Shown here: in pieces, positions 1 through 11,613 of the stretch
How positions within the stretch are numbered: position 1 is the stretch's first letter
Layout of the letters: each line of letters starts with the position of its first letter
Source of the DNA: Myrica gale
Taxonomy: Eukaryota; Streptophyta; Magnoliopsida; Fagales; Myricaceae
Reading direction: 5' to 3'
DNA: 64,000 bases
Assembly: GCA_963930655.1 (NCBI GenBank)
Contig: OZ005615.1
Coordinates: 13,720,001-13,784,000 of the forward strand
Notes under the pieces: model-generated
The model's input: the letters and a program-made list of their open reading frames with translations, nothing else
Told to the model about the DNA's origin: nothing
The model's database searches: none
Made by a program: the position numbers and the translations under genes

Positions 1-247
1 ATTTGTAACGCCGACCACCACTAAGTAACGCTGACAAAAAGACTGTTTTTTGTAGCCGAAGAAATTGGTCCTTGATAGTAGGATATGCAGCTACGATGAA
101 CTAAGGTGGTGCTGACTTCTAAATGTCGACGCATTATCGCCGACCGTTCCTCGACCACCCCTTACCGTCCCATTGACAAAGCCCGACATAAATAGGAGTT
201 TTCAACCACAATTATATTCGTAGTTGAAGATAACAATTCTTGTAGTG
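1..247. mobile_element. Terminal part of a CACTA (En/Spm) DNA transposon
   Basis: The stretch ends in TTCTTGTAGTG, which read on the other strand is CACTACAAGAATTG, a standard plant CACTA terminus. Inside it the short motif GCCGACC/GCTGAC/GTCGAC recurs many times in the first 200 bases, as expected for the subterminal repeats bound by a CACTA TNPA-like protein. The three bases after the terminus are CCA. The rest of the element lies outside the window, so autonomy cannot be judged. Confidence 0.6.
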
Positions 248-1329
248 CCACTAAACCACCACCTTACAACCTTTCAAGTTTCAAGTTAGTTTGTTATAAG
301 GAGATTTCTTCATCTATATACTTGGCAAAAATATCAAAACACTGTATTTATCGCCCTCGAATAAGATAAAATTATTAGGGAAGGAAACATACTGGTGGCC
401 GCAGAAAAGGGTGGACCCCCCCCCCCCCCCCCCCCTTCTCAGAGAGGCGTGAAAGAGGGATCGGCCCACTGGGTTAAGGTGATCGGCTTTCAAGCGGCCT
501 ACTGGATTAAGGTGGGTCGTAGACTCGTAGATGAAATAGTATTGGGGCTACTTTTAAGAATCAAGCCCAAGGGGTCACGCCCACCCACCACGATGAATTC
601 TAAACGCTTACGCGACCAGGGGACTTGACTGGAAATGTAGGGAAGTAATGTATGAACTGGAGTTATGCATGGTCATGGATTCCTTTCCTTCAAGCTAAGG
701 ACGGAATTCATTAAAATAAAATGATGCTTCTCGATTATCATTGACTAATTGAGCGATGACTAATTTTATAGAAATACTGAAGCAAATAATTATGAGTAAT
801 GTCTTTTTTGAAAATAATAGAACAGTTTACGCGCATTGAACTGATCACTCATGACTTTTTACAGCCTATTGCCCAGTATGATAACTCGCCGTGTTGATTC
901 AGTGTTTTTGAATCGACAAGGACGGCTGATCAGCATTTGAAAAAATAAACAAAAAGAACAGGGTCATGTTCATTTGGTGAATTATTGTAAGATTCGAATC
1001 TTAATTCGTTCATATTCGGCAAGTTTCAGTTGTAGTCAAAGATTCGGCATAAAACTTTCCAATTATGCCCCGCAAAAATTGATGTTCAATGATTAAAAGC
1101 CCCTCCATCAAAACGTAAAGAGCAGAAAAAACAAAGGGTAAAATGGGGTATTGAAGGGTGATTTGGTCAATTTTTCCCCACCCATGCATCCGGCCTGCAG
1201 CAAAGATGTCCCAGTCTTGTCCTTTGCGCCAGTGCGAATCATTGTCGAACTCGTGGGATAATGTCTCTGACAAATTCTCTCTGACTTTTATCTCATTTTT
1301 TAGTTTTTTTATTTTTTGTTTTTTTAAAT
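248..1329. other. Gene-free spacer
   Basis: No open frame here resembles a protein. The two longest frames (395-628 plus, 1010-1273 minus) have no recognisable domain, and the first runs through a poly-C tract. I see no RNA gene or element terminus apart from the C tract. Confidence 0.5.
416..435. repeat. Poly-C homopolymer, 20 bases
   Basis: An uninterrupted run of about 20 cytosines. Such runs are prone to length errors in assembly and to slippage in vivo, so the exact count is uncertain. Confidence 0.85.
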
Positions 1330-1530
1330 ACCTTTTAACTATTCAAATTTTAATAAAAAATTAATAAATTCGAAATATTAAAAAAAAACAACTTTAAACA
1401 TCATCATTAATTTTTTTACATCTCAACAACTTCTACGCAAACATCAATACAACTCTAACATCACCTAAAAAATTTCAAAATATTTAATGTCTTACAAAAA
1501 TCTTCAAACCGAACGTAACCAAGGTTTTGC
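1330..1530. repeat. AT-rich dispersed repeat, copy 1 (MITE-like)
   Basis: The segment has the phrase pattern ACAACTTCTAC / CAAACATCAATACAACTC / AACATCACC and ends near AAACCGAACGTAACC. The same order of phrases recurs at 2427-2732 and 36215-36426. It looks like one degenerate short element family. Ends and target duplication are not resolved for this copy. Confidence 0.35.
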
Positions 1531-2426
1531 CCAAAACCTAAATCCCCATGGTCAACGACAAACAAATTAAGAAGATATCAGTGACAGATATTCTGATCTT
1601 GTTAGCCTGCGAAAACCTAGCTAGCTAGCATCATGAACAGTAATTGGTATTCTTAGCTAGGATCCTAATGGGAGAAAAATAATTAATAATTAGAGAAGTA
1701 AGGAAGAATTGAGGGTCTCAACCGATAAATGTGAGATGTGAATCCAGAAGTTTTTGTTGTACCCTTTTGGTTAGATATGGCTATTAATGGTGCTTATGGC
1801 TTTGGACTCCACACAACATTGTTTGACTTCTGACTTAAATGAAGATAAAAGGTAATTTTTATATTTTTTTGAAGAGAAAATTAATAATCAGATGGGGAGA
1901 AAGATTATATTGTAATATTTTATTGTGTTAAAATTTTAGAGGGTGTAAAATTTTAGAACACAAACACAGCTGAAAGAAAATACTTTAAATTATGATGAGA
2001 TATTTTAAAATATTGTTATTCCTTCTTTTATTAAATTCAACTTGAAATACAAATTAAACAATAAATTTCCAATATGGTGATCTGGTCTTTGGATATATAT
2101 ATATATATTAGCAGATAAAGATCATGCATGCACATTTAGGATTGAAGAAATAGTAATTGACTTCAGCCGGCAACCTGGAAATTCCATATCAATTAGCGAC
2201 GTATCTTTTGTTAGGTTGTCTTTGATTAGACCATGTTCTCGGCAGATGCCTAGCTAGCGCCAATTACGGTTCCTGACAGCAGAGAGACGTTTCTTTTACC
2301 TCGTGAGACGTACTCCAGTCCAGTGGGTGTGGAGTTACGAATTTATCCTTGGGGTTAAAATAATATTATAACATTTTTTATTATAAATTTGTTATATATA
2401 AAATATAAGAAAGTTTGTCTTAATAC
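1531..2426. other. Gene-free AT-rich spacer
   Basis: No coding region is supported. An (AT)n microsatellite lies near 2094-2110. Confidence 0.5.
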
Positions 2427-2732
2427 AGGATTATGTTCGTTTCTTACATTTTTTCAAGATTCAGATACATTCACAAAACTACCACTGAACATATTCAGAA
2501 TTCAAACACAAATATCAATACATTTTACACAATCTCCAACAACTTTTTTACTTTTTTATTCAACATAAATTTTCTCTCCATACTTTTTCACATAACTCCA
2601 ATATTTTTTTATTAAACAATTACATCAAATCATTTCTCTCTCCACTTTACACAAACACCAATAAAACACTATTCAACATAAATATTCACAACTTCTCTAA
2701 AATCCTACATTTTTACTCAAACCGAACATATC
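2427..2732. mobile_element. Small terminal-inverted-repeat element (MITE-like), copy 2
   Basis: The left end reads GGATTATGTTCGTTT and the right end AAACCGAACATATCC, which are near-perfect inverted repeats of about 15 bases. The 306-bp interior is AT-rich and non-coding. Copies with the same internal phrases occur at 1330-1530 and 36215-36426. The superfamily is not clear because no clean target duplication is visible. Confidence 0.45.
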
Positions 2733-3066
2733 CCTGGGTCAGATTGAAAAATATTCTCAAACAGCTTTCTGGACTTAAAAATATATATCACACGTTAAAA
2801 TTAGTTACAAATTGAGTATTGCTAAACCACACCACATAGTTCCCATCAACAACAAAAGCGTCAAAAACAAAATAGCCATATTAGACAGTTTCAATATTTC
2901 CCATATGTAATCCTTTGTATAGATGTTGGGACCGAAGAACACTAAGATGGAATAGACCCGCTAATATGTCCAATATAGCTATTCTTCTCGGAACAAAAAG
3001 ATCAAAATCTTCCATATCTCACGCTGGATTTAGAGATTGTATTCTTTCGGTTAGTTCTGAGAAAAA
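2733..3066. other. Gene-free spacer
   Basis: Nothing recognisable; short AT-rich sequence between the MITE-like element and the tandem repeat. Confidence 0.45.
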
Positions 3067-3300
3067 ATGAATTCGGTAACTAGAAAATATTTTATGTCTC
3101 AGGAAAAATATATTCAATAACGGGAAAACGTTTTACGTCTAAGGGAAAATGAATTTGATAACGAGAAAACGTTTTATGTCTGAGATAAATGAATTCGATA
3201 ATAAGAAAACGTTTTACGTGAGAAAAAATAAATTTAAGAATTTTTTTTTATTTTTTATGAGAAATGAATTCAATAACGGAAAAACATTTTACGCGCGTGG
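3067..3300. repeat. Degenerate tandem repeat, about 40-bp unit
   Basis: Five units start at about 3067, 3108, 3149, 3189 and 3264. Each has the form ATGAATTCRATAAC followed by GAAAACGTTTTAYG. Spacing is 41, 41 and 40 bases, then 75 where an A/T-rich insertion separates the last unit. Each unit carries a small internal palindrome around AAAACGTTTT. Small open frames across the array are by-products of the repeat, not genes. Confidence 0.8.
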
Positions 3301-3406
3301 GCCCCATCGTTTCGCGATTGCGTACTCCCTTCTCCTGGTGTCTAGCTAATTCTTGTTGCCACATAAATTTCACCGTCACGAAAACGGTATGTCATTGGCA
3401 CCGACT

Positions 3407-3657
3407 GAAGAACTCGGCCCCCATAAAACGAATACTAATGTTGTTCTAAGCTCTTGATTGGGTTCGATAGAAGAACTCGGCCCCCATAAAACGCAGACCT
3501 TGCGAGAGTACGTATGATGATTCGAATACTAATGTTGTTCTAAGCTCTTGATTGGGTTCGATAGAAGAACTCGGCCCCCATAAAACTCGGACCTTGCGAG
3601 AGTACATATGATGATTCGAATACTAATGTTGTTCTACGCTCTTGATTGGGTTCGATA
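3407..3657. repeat. 94-bp tandem repeat, 2.7 copies
   Basis: Units start at 3407, 3470 and 3564 with GAAGAACTCGGCCCCC and end with GGGTTCGATA. Units two and three are 94 bases long and nearly identical. Unit one lacks 31 bases in its middle. The near identity points to a recent duplication. Confidence 0.9.
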
Positions 3658-5000
3658 TTTTTAGCAACTTTGTGGTAAGTGAGGAATAAATCGGTTCATT
3701 TGATCTCAATCCCATCCAGGGCCAGAAACCCGGTATAATGAAAACAGGCCGAAAGGCCCCAAATGGGTGAGAATCAAGCACGAGGCCCACCAAAAGGATC
3801 ATTTCGGGCAACAGACCTTGTGGGGCCATGGGGGCGCACTGGCCCTAAGTCACCGCCCTAAAACTAGCCCATAATATCAGATCCAGCTTCAGAACTTGCC
3901 GCCTCACAGATTGGACCCACCTAAAAGCAAGTGATCGTACGATCAAAAGGAAGCCTAACGTTGTCCTTTCGGTCGTATACAACGCCATCTATCCTCCTTC
4001 TATACAGAGATAGACAGACGTCATGATATCCCTAACGAGAAGGGACTGGCAGGTCTTCGGAGGATATATATGCACTCTCTCTTTTCTATCCCACGGGGAA
4101 TCATTTTTTACATTAGTTTTCGAGCTTAAGCATCGAAGACTGATTTTTTCGGGGAAGCTCCCTTCATCTCACCTCTCTTGTCTTGCAATTAGCCCTCTTA
4201 CGCTTAGAAAAAAAAAAAATTAGCCCTCGTACTCATTGAGTCATTGTTGCCTAGCTAACAATCCGTCGACTGTCTGGTGGGCTGAATTTGTTTGACACCA
4301 TCATTTCTAATTAAAAAGAAAAAAAATATGACAATAATGTGCAGCTGATCAGTCCCAATCATTTATTGCGAGTTATACAAGTACTATTAAGAAATTAATT
4401 TTATCATATATTCAGACCACAAACAACAAAAAATTATGAGTTTTATAAGCAATTTAAAGCTAGCAGTGAGTTACAAATAGTAACAAAATCCTATAAATAA
4501 TTATAGGGATTAATTGCACGCGCATGAATATAATAAGAATAATAAAATCTATAAGAATTTGACATATTATGATACTCGATCGTGCCCTTAGAGATTTTAA
4601 TAATTACATATGCATTGGATGATTATGTGAAAGTCATAGAGCTATGAGATCATGGGATAGTTGGTAGTTTCGATGAAATTGCCTCTTCTTCAACTAGATA
4701 GGAGCTGGACATGTTATGATACTCGTGCCCTTAGAGATTTTAATAATTACATATGCGTTGGATCATTCTTTGAAAGTCGTAGAGCTCGGAGAAAGATATT
4801 ATCAGAAGGGCAGGAGTAATCAGTAATTAATGTTAAAAGGGCCTACTTCAGTACTACTCCGCTTCTCTCATATATCCGAATTCCGCTTTGCTAGTTTATG
4901 ATCAACTTGTATTTGATTATTGTGTTAATTATTCTTCTTCCTGTATGCACGTAGTCACAGTTCATTTTATATTATAAAGGGACGATCACAGTTCACACCG
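3658..5000. other. Gene-free spacer
   Basis: No frame with recognisable protein similarity. It holds the imperfect duplication at 4561-4791; otherwise nothing. Confidence 0.45.
4561..4791. repeat. Imperfect tandem duplication, offset 147 bp
   Basis: GACATATTATGATACTC at 4561 recurs as GACATGTTATGATACTC at 4708. The following roughly 80 bases (CCCTTAGAGATTTTAATAA and onward) match with a few changes and a 3-base deletion in the second copy. Confidence 0.75.
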
Positions 5001-5422
5001 TAATTATAGTGCAATATCAACCTTGATTCCTCAATTATCGAAACAACCATTTATTTCCTTTAACTTTTGAAAGTATTCAATATACGCCCTCCGTCTAAAT
5101 TTGGTGTTAAGTCAGATTGGAAAAAAATTTAAAAAAATAACCGAAATACCCCTTCAAGAGTACAAAAATTACTATAATTATTAAAAAAATTATATTTAAA
5201 AAGTAATATTTTTAAATAAAACTTTTGAACTCTATTTCGGTAATCTATTTATTTTTAAAAAAATTATCTTGAAGGGGTATTGTGGTCATTTTTTATATTT
5301 TCCATCTGTCTTAAAAGCCGGATTAAGATCATGAAGGCATATATTGAAGATCTTCAAATGATAAAAAAGACAAATTGTCATTTTAATTGTTGAGAGATCG
5401 AGATTGAATTTATCTATAATTA
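5001..5422. mobile_element. MITE with long inverted repeats (Mutator-like type suggested)
   Basis: The ends TAATTATAG and CTATAATTA are inverted copies. The arms (about 5001-5160 and 5268-5422) align as a long imperfect inverted repeat. Matching pairs include ACCCCTTCAAGA with TCTTGAAGGGGT, and ATATACGCC with GGCATATAT. The centre is AT-rich and non-coding. Long arms of this kind are typical of Mutator-like MITEs, but no 9-bp target duplication was identified, so the superfamily is an inference. Confidence 0.5.
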
Positions 5423-6677
5423 AGGCAAAATATAACTTTTTCCTGTATTATAAACATATTCTGACTCCGGCAAGATTGGCATGCAGCTATTCTGGTCTGC
5501 CATTTGGGGCTGTATACAATGTATTATTTATAGGCTCTTGATTGTCCTGATCTAGCTAGAGTAATTACCCTCATTTGAAGTGACGCCGAAAATAATAGAG
5601 ATTATTCTACGGGCTAGGGCACTAGGTAATTTGCAAGGAAAAAGATGGAGAATTCGACCCAAAAATCAGAGAACACTCTGGAATTCAATAAAATTCTTAA
5701 TATTCCGGAATGAATCAAAACAACCCACAAGCCGGGTTAAAATAGCTAAAAATCGACCATTCATAGGATTTTACAAAAAATAGCAAAACCCTAAAAGTCT
5801 TACCAAAACAAAATACGGAAAGAAATCAAACGATTGCCAAAAATCTGGCCCAAATCGGGTTTACAATTATTTCCTAATCGAAAAATAGAAAATTACCATA
5901 AATAACAAAAATTAACTAAAAAAGGAGATTTGAAAAGGAAAACAACAGATTTAGGACTCAAAACGAGGTGACTATGATGCGCGCCGAAAAGAGCTTTTCT
6001 AAATTGGGGTCACGGGCGGGAATCGGACACTTGTAGCCAAAGTTATGACCAAAAAACCGACGCGTTCGGAGCTCCCAGGGTAATTCAGTGCCATCAATAA
6101 GCAATCTGACAGCTCGGCATCGTTTGACTCGGATCCCCCTGCATCATGAAGTTACTCGGAAATATCACTAAGATGATCTCATTGGAATTTTTTGATGAAT
6201 TCGTTAAAGAAAGGGAGAGAGAAGCATATATAGTGCGGAGCTCCCGGGGTAATACGGGATCGACCCTGATCTAACAACTATATCTTGTACGGAATTTACT
6301 AGTTCTTGCCTTCTTGGTGGGTAAGGGCCTTTATTTTCTAGGCAAAAGTAAGACGTCAAAGTATTACCAGTTAAGCTATGGGCGTGTTACCTTTTTCTCG
6401 TTGGCCTGAGTTTACAAAGGTAAGTCCGTAGTTGTTGGACGTACTAATTTCTCCGCAAGGAGCAAACATGACTGGAACGTGTGAATTTTAAACAATTTGA
6501 TCAAATTTTTGGCCACAATCATTCACATAATAAGGACAATTGACTTCGTAAGTTCATGCTAAAAGTCTCCCGTATCCACATGGTACTACACATTAGCAGT
6601 ATGAAAAAAGATAGTTTTAGACCATGTCCCCCGTCTTTGTTCCATAAGCAAGAAGAAACCTAGCTAGTTTGTCGATC
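5423..6677. other. Spacer upstream of the receptor-kinase pseudogene
   Basis: No coding sequence is supported. The part next to 6678 would have been the promoter and 5' leader of the receptor-kinase gene; I see no distinctive element in it. Confidence 0.4.
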
Positions 6678-6765
6678 ATGGCCATGGGGGGTTTCAAACA
6701 TTTCATCTTTAGGTTTCTTGGTGGTTTGACACTTATACTTCTGTTTCATGCCTAGGATCAATCAG
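6678..6765 (+). pseudogene. Exon 1: signal peptide of the receptor kinase, with a stop
   Basis: The ATG at 6678 opens MAMGGFKHFIFRFLGG followed by a hydrophobic stretch, a typical secretion signal. It continues into the family hallmark for the start of the malectin domain (HAQDQSG), but the glutamine codon reads TAG near 6753. A GTATG splice donor follows at 6766. The sequence from 6766 to about 6860 is taken as remaining intron up to the truncated copia element. Confidence 0.7.
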
Positions 6766-6859
6766 GTATGAACACGAAATCTTGGAATATCAGGTTTGGT
6801 TTCGACCGGTTACAAATTGGTTGGCCAACTGTACAGCTGAGACATTATATATCCTGTTC

Positions 6860-8851
6860 AATCTTTCATAGGGACACTTCAAAAAATTATTATCTTGGAA
6901 GTACTTGTCAATTCTACTATTCCACACCATTGATGCTTGCTTTAAGCCATACAAGGTTTTCTTCAATTTCAAAAATTTCTCTTCATGCCCTTTCACAATA
7001 TAACCCAAAGGTTGTTCCACATAGACTTCATTTTCAAGAAAGCGGACTTGACATTCATTTGATGGATTTTCCAAATATTTTGAGCCGCCAAAGAAATAAT
7101 TGATCGAATAGTTTCCAAACGGACAACGGTTGCAAATACCTCATCATAGTCAATTCTGGGCTTTTGACTATATCCTTTGGCAACTAGTCTTGCCTTGTAT
7201 CTCTCCACTTCACCACTCAAATTCTTCTTTGCGTTGTACACCCATTTGACGCCTATTGGTTTTTTCCCTTTAGGAAGTGTTGCAAGCTCCCACGCTTCTT
7301 TCTTCTCTATGGCTTGGATTTCTTCATCCATAGCATTCTCCCACATTTTGTCTTGTGCCGCTTCTTCGAAATTCATAGGCTCACATCGGCAAAGAGACCA
7401 AAGAGAGTTAGATCATGTAATCTTTCTGTTACCTCCTCCGTGGCATCATAGATCTCTTGAAGGCTTCTTTTGCCTTGCGGTCCTTCGCTTGAACTTTCTT
7501 CCCTTGATGATGAAGTAGATGGACTTTGACAGGACAACGGTGGTGTTGAAGGAGGAGAGTGTGTAGATGGCTCCAAAACTTCATTTTCGTGCTCATCTTC
7601 AAAGAAATGAAGAAAATGATAATCTTCTTCCGAAGACTTCCAATCCCACGTACTTGTTTCCTCGAACTCAACATCTCGACTAACAACGGTCTTGTGATCG
7701 GTTGGATTGTATAACTTGTAGCCTTTGGATCTTGAATCATACCCGATGAAGACTAGTTTTGTGCTTTTGTCATCTACCTCGGATCTTCTTTCATCCAGCA
7801 CATGTGCATATGCAATACTTCCAAAAACACGCAAGTGATAAATACTCAGCTTGATTCCGCTCCATTCTTCCTGAGGAGTTTTGTCTTGCAAACTTTTTGT
7901 GGGACATCGATTTGATAAGTACACCGCACAAGCCACCGCTTCCACCCAAAATTCTTGTGGCAACTCTTTGCTTTTCATAATACATCGAGCGATGTTGAGA
8001 ATGGTTCGATTTTTTTTCTCGACAACCCCATTTTATTGTGGAGATCTTGGAACCGTTAAAGGATGATGAATACCATTTTCTTGACAAAATCTTTTGAAGG
8101 CATTTGATGTGTATTCACCCCCTCTATCGGATCGTAAAGCCTTTATTTCATAATCACTTTGTTTTTCAACAAGTGCTTTGAAATTTTTGAATGTTTCAAA
8201 TACTTCCGATTTTTCTTTGAGAAAATAAACTCATGTTTTTCGGCTAAAATATCAATAAATAGAAGGAAGTATTTGTTCTTACCAAATGATGGTGGATTGA
8301 ATGAGCCACAAACATCCGAGTGAACAAGTTGTAGTGACTTTGTTGCTCTTGTACTAGCCTCATTTGGAAATCTTTTTCTTGATTGCTTTCCAAAGAGACA
8401 TCCTTCACAAAGTTGATTTGGATGCTCAATAGAAGGCAAGTCATTTCACTACATCGGTTTGAATGTTGAGTAGAAACATCCGATTCTTTGTCATAGGAAC
8501 TTGGGCTATCAAACTCCCTATTTCATCTCTTATTGAAAGACTACGATTTTTCATTGGAATATCATAGCCTTTCTCTAAGAGTTGTCCTAGACTCAAAATA
8601 TTGCTTTTCATGCTTGGCACATAATAAACATTAGTAATAAATTGATGGCCTCCATTTTTCAACCGAATCAAAATTGTACATTTTCCCTTGATCGAAACTT
8701 TGGACAAGTCTCCAAAAGTAACCTTTCCGCTCACGGATTCATCAATCTCCACAAACTTAGTTTTATCTCCGCACATATGGTTACTTGCCGCATTGTCAAG
8801 ATACCACAAATTCTTCTCTTTGTGTTCTTCTCCTGTGTATGCCAACAACAA
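6860..8851 (-). pseudogene. Protease-integrase-RT remnant of copia element 1
   Basis: Successive minus-strand frames carry the protease region (8441-8851; [11 protein letters not shown] at the active site), the pre-integrase and integrase start (8143-8439; CEGCLFGKQ, LVHSDVCG), the rest of integrase (7373-8087) and the N-terminal part of reverse transcriptase (6860-7376; WVYNAKKN, KARLVAKGYSQ, LYGLKQA). Several frameshifts and stops separate the pieces. The YVDD catalytic motif and RNase H are lost with the truncation. Confidence 0.85.
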
Positions 8852-9196
8852 AGTGTGCTCTGTTTCTTCTTTTTCAACATAATTTGCTTCTTCTTAAACA
8901 TTGTTAGTGCTTCTACACTCCCATGAATAATGACCATATTTTTCACAATTGAAACATTGGAATTGGAATTTGTCATACCTCTTAAATTATTTCCTCTTCC
9001 ACGCCCTCTTGATGATTGTCCTTTGTCTCCATTATTGAAAAAATGATGGTCATCTCTACCACGTCCTCTTCCTCTTTCATTTCTTCCTCGACCACGGCCA
9101 CGTCATCTTCCTTTGTGACCTCCATCTCGCTCCTCTTCCTTGTCTTTGAGAGAGAGCCTTGTAGCTAGAACTTGCTCTAATGGCTCTTCCTTCTTC

Positions 9197-9772
9197 TTAT
9201 TGAGCCTTTCTTCGTGAGCTTGTAGAGATCCCATGAGTTCCCTTGATAGCCACAATGATGTAGTCGAATTTTGATAGTAAAGAACGAAGGATCTTTTCGA
9301 TGACACGAACATCCTCCAACTTTTCTCCGTACCTCTTAATTTGATTGGCTATGGCCAACACACGTGAAAAGTAATCCGTCATTGACTTGGATTCTTTCAT
9401 GCGTAAGACTTCAAATTCACCTCTTAGTGTTTGAAGTCGAACTTTCTTCACTTTGTCCACTCCTTGGTAAGAGGTATGTAAAATCTCCCATGCTTGCTTG
9501 GAGGTGGTTGCATTTGCCACATTTTCGAACATAGCTTCATCCAAACATTGATGGATGAGCATGAGCGCATGTTGATCCTTCTTCCGGGTCTTTTGAAAAG
9601 AATCCCTTTGATTAGGACTCAATTGAGCATCCTCACTAGGCTCTTCAAAGCCTTTCTCTACAACATCCCATGCATCTTGGGATCCAAGCAAGACCTTCAT
9701 TCGAATGCACCAATTATCAAAATTATTTTTCGAAAGGAGAGGAAAATGAAAGGGAAATGTGGAATTGGCCAT
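9197..9772 (-). pseudogene. Gag of copia element 1
   Basis: The start at 9772 opens [21 protein letters not shown], the usual start of TNT1-94-like gag, and continues through the UBN2-type gag core. A frameshift near 9250 moves the frame. Further downstream a CCHC knuckle (CFNCEKYGHY...) can be read near 8900-8975. Gag packages the element RNA in cytoplasmic particles. The product is not intact. Confidence 0.8.
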
Positions 9773-9808
9773 TTTTGAGGATCAAGAATCTATGTTCTGA
9801 TACCACTT

Positions 9809-10131
9809 TGTTGGATTGGACTACACTATGAAGCAAAGTGGAGAAAATAAAATATTTCAACAAAAGCTTTATTCCACTTACTTGCAAAATAAACATGAAG
9901 GTTACATGAATATTTATAGTCCACAATGAGACTTTACAACTTCTAAAACATAACCTCCAAATAAATCTCATATAATTCATCATAGTAAATCTCATTTAAC
10001 CTCCACATAATGAGAATATTAAAATGGTCTCTAACTTTTCAACTTTGTAACCTATGAGAATACTAAAAGACATACCGCTCCATTAACTAATTTTATTGGA
10101 AATAAACTCTAATTAAGTTTAATAACTAACA
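9809..10131 (-). repeat. 5' LTR of copia element 1
   Basis: A 323-bp segment with termini TGTTGG...AACA next to the primer-binding site. It is duplicated almost exactly at 10474-10796 by the local tandem duplication. Confidence 0.85.
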
Positions 10132-10473
10132 GGTGAAAGATCTCTCGCAATCAGAAACAGCCCAAGATGATGGTACGTACGTTTTTGCCCAGATATGCTT
10201 TTCACCAAACATTGATGGATGAGCATGAGCGCATGTTGATCCTTTTTCCGGGTCTTTTGAAAAGAATCTCTTTGATTAGGACTCAATTGAGCATCCTCAC
10301 TAGGCTCTTTAAAGCCTTTCTCTACAACATCCCATGCATCTTGGGATCCAAGCAATACCTTCATTCAAATGCACCAATTATCAAAATTATTTTTCGAAAG
10401 GAGAGGAAAATGAAAGGGAAATGTGGAATTGGCCATTTTTCGAGGATCAATAATCTATGTTCTGATACCACTT

Positions 10474-10796
10474 TGTTGGATTGGACTACACTATGAAGCA
10501 AAGTGGAGAAAATAAAATACTTCAACAAAAGCTTTATTCCACTTACTTGCAAAATAAACATGAAGGTTACATGAATATTTATAGTCCACAATGAGACTTT
10601 ACAACTTCTAAAACATAACATCCAAATAAATCTCATATAATTCATCATAGTAAATCTCATTTAACCTCCACATAATGAGAATATTAAAATGGTCTCTAAC
10701 TTTTCAACTTTGTAACCTATGAGAATTCTAAAAGACATACCGCTCCATTAACTAATTTTATTGGAAATAAACTCTAATTAAGTTTAATAACTAACA
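10474..10796 (-). repeat. Duplicated LTR of copia element 1
   Basis: A 323-bp copy of the LTR at 9809-10131 with the adjacent primer-binding site and gag start (10207-10473). It is not a second insertion: the flanking host sequence is duplicated with it, and it precedes the host exon piece at 10797 exactly as the first copy precedes 10132. Confidence 0.85.
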
Positions 10797-11613
10797 GGTG
10801 AAAGATCTCTCGCAATCAGAAACAGCCCAAGATGATGGTACGTATGTTTTTGCCCAGATATGCTTTTCACCACAAGCCGAGTACCTTAACCCAGCCTGCA
10901 TATATTTGACTCACTTTGATGCATTTGAATAACGTAGTTGATGCCATCAGAATGATCAAGTCAGTGTATGGAATTGCGAGAGATTGGCAAGGAGATCCAT
11001 GTGCCCCTAAAGCATACACGTAGGACGGTCTAAATTGTAGCTACCATGGCGCTAATTCCCAAGAATCACATCCTTGGAAGTTTTACGCCTTCCCATAAGC
11101 TTTTTGATTTTCAAACTTATTTCCACCTCCAAGTATCTCTAATTAATTGTGAATTGTAAATCGCTCAGGGACTTGTCCACTTGCGGATTGACTGGAGAGA
11201 TATCTGCTGACATATCTCATCTCTTAATGTTACAATATTTGTAAGTATCACCAATGAACTTAATCAAATAAGCTCTAAACATGATAATGATTGCCCAAAT
11301 TCACTTACAATTTCTATGACCACAGTGGATATTGAACACTTGCTAGCGATTTTTCCATTACGTACAGGGATCTTTCCAACAATAGCTTAAGTGGATCGGT
11401 GCCTGATTTTCTGGTTCAATTGCCATACTTGAGGGTCTTGTAAGTTGCTCGAATTTTTGTAAAAATGGTACTATTGGTACAAATTTGATCTGGATTGTAA
11501 AAGAGGAAAGCGTAATTGTTCTATCTTTGCAGAAACTTTGAACAAAACCAGCTCGCTGGTACAGTTTCACTGCAACTCATTGAAAGATCAAAAAATGGTT
11601 CATTATCATTAAG
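10797..11613 (+). pseudogene. Ectodomain exons of the receptor kinase: pre-LRR region and three LRR exons
   Basis: 10797-10837 encodes the family motif VKDLSQSETAQDD and ends at a GTACGT donor; an identical piece lies at 10132-10172. 10938-11086 encodes VDAIRMIKSVYG and DWQGDPCAP, the standard sequence before the LRRs, but the tryptophan codon after KAYT is TAG (11021-11023), and a one-base shift appears near the LNCS segment. Two LRR exons of exactly 72 bases (11169-11240, 11368-11439) and a third of 81 bases (11533-11613) keep correct splice sites and open frames (CGLTGEI, LSNNSLSGSVP, NQLAGTV). These repeats would lie outside the cell in an intact receptor. Confidence 0.82.

Larger units (their letters stand above)
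6860..10131 (-). mobile_element. Copia element 1, 3'-truncated Ty1/copia retrotransposon
   Basis: On the minus strand the order is LTR (9809-10131), primer-binding site TGGTATCAGAAC, gag, CCHC knuckle, protease, integrase and the start of reverse transcriptase. Similarity stops near 6860, shortly after the conserved LYGLKQA motif, so the rest of RT, RNase H and the 3' LTR are absent. The 5' LTR abuts host exon sequence at 10132. The truncation coincides with loss of the host malectin exons, which suggests one deletion removed both. Confidence 0.85.
9541..10872. repeat. 665-bp tandem duplication joining gag, LTR and host exon
   Basis: Copy one (about 9541-10206) and copy two (about 10207-10872) each contain the start of copia 1 gag, its 323-bp LTR and 70-odd bases of receptor-kinase sequence (exon piece plus intron start). 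The internal joint reads host TGCTTTTCACC then gag AAACATTGATGG. Host and gag share only CCA at the breakpoint. LTRs are 665 bases apart; one extra base lies near the gag start of copy two. The copies differ at few positions. Confidence 0.88.

Noticed and set aside
395..628. Poly-proline protein at the left edge
   Set aside because: The prolines come from the 20-base C homopolymer; nothing else in the frame looks coding.
3067..3300. CRISPR-like array
   Set aside because: Units are adjacent and degenerate without unique spacers, and the setting is a plant nuclear genome.
10207..10796. A separate small LTR retrotransposon or second copia insertion
   Set aside because: The flanking receptor-kinase sequence is duplicated together with the LTR and gag start, so it arose by tandem duplication, not by insertion.
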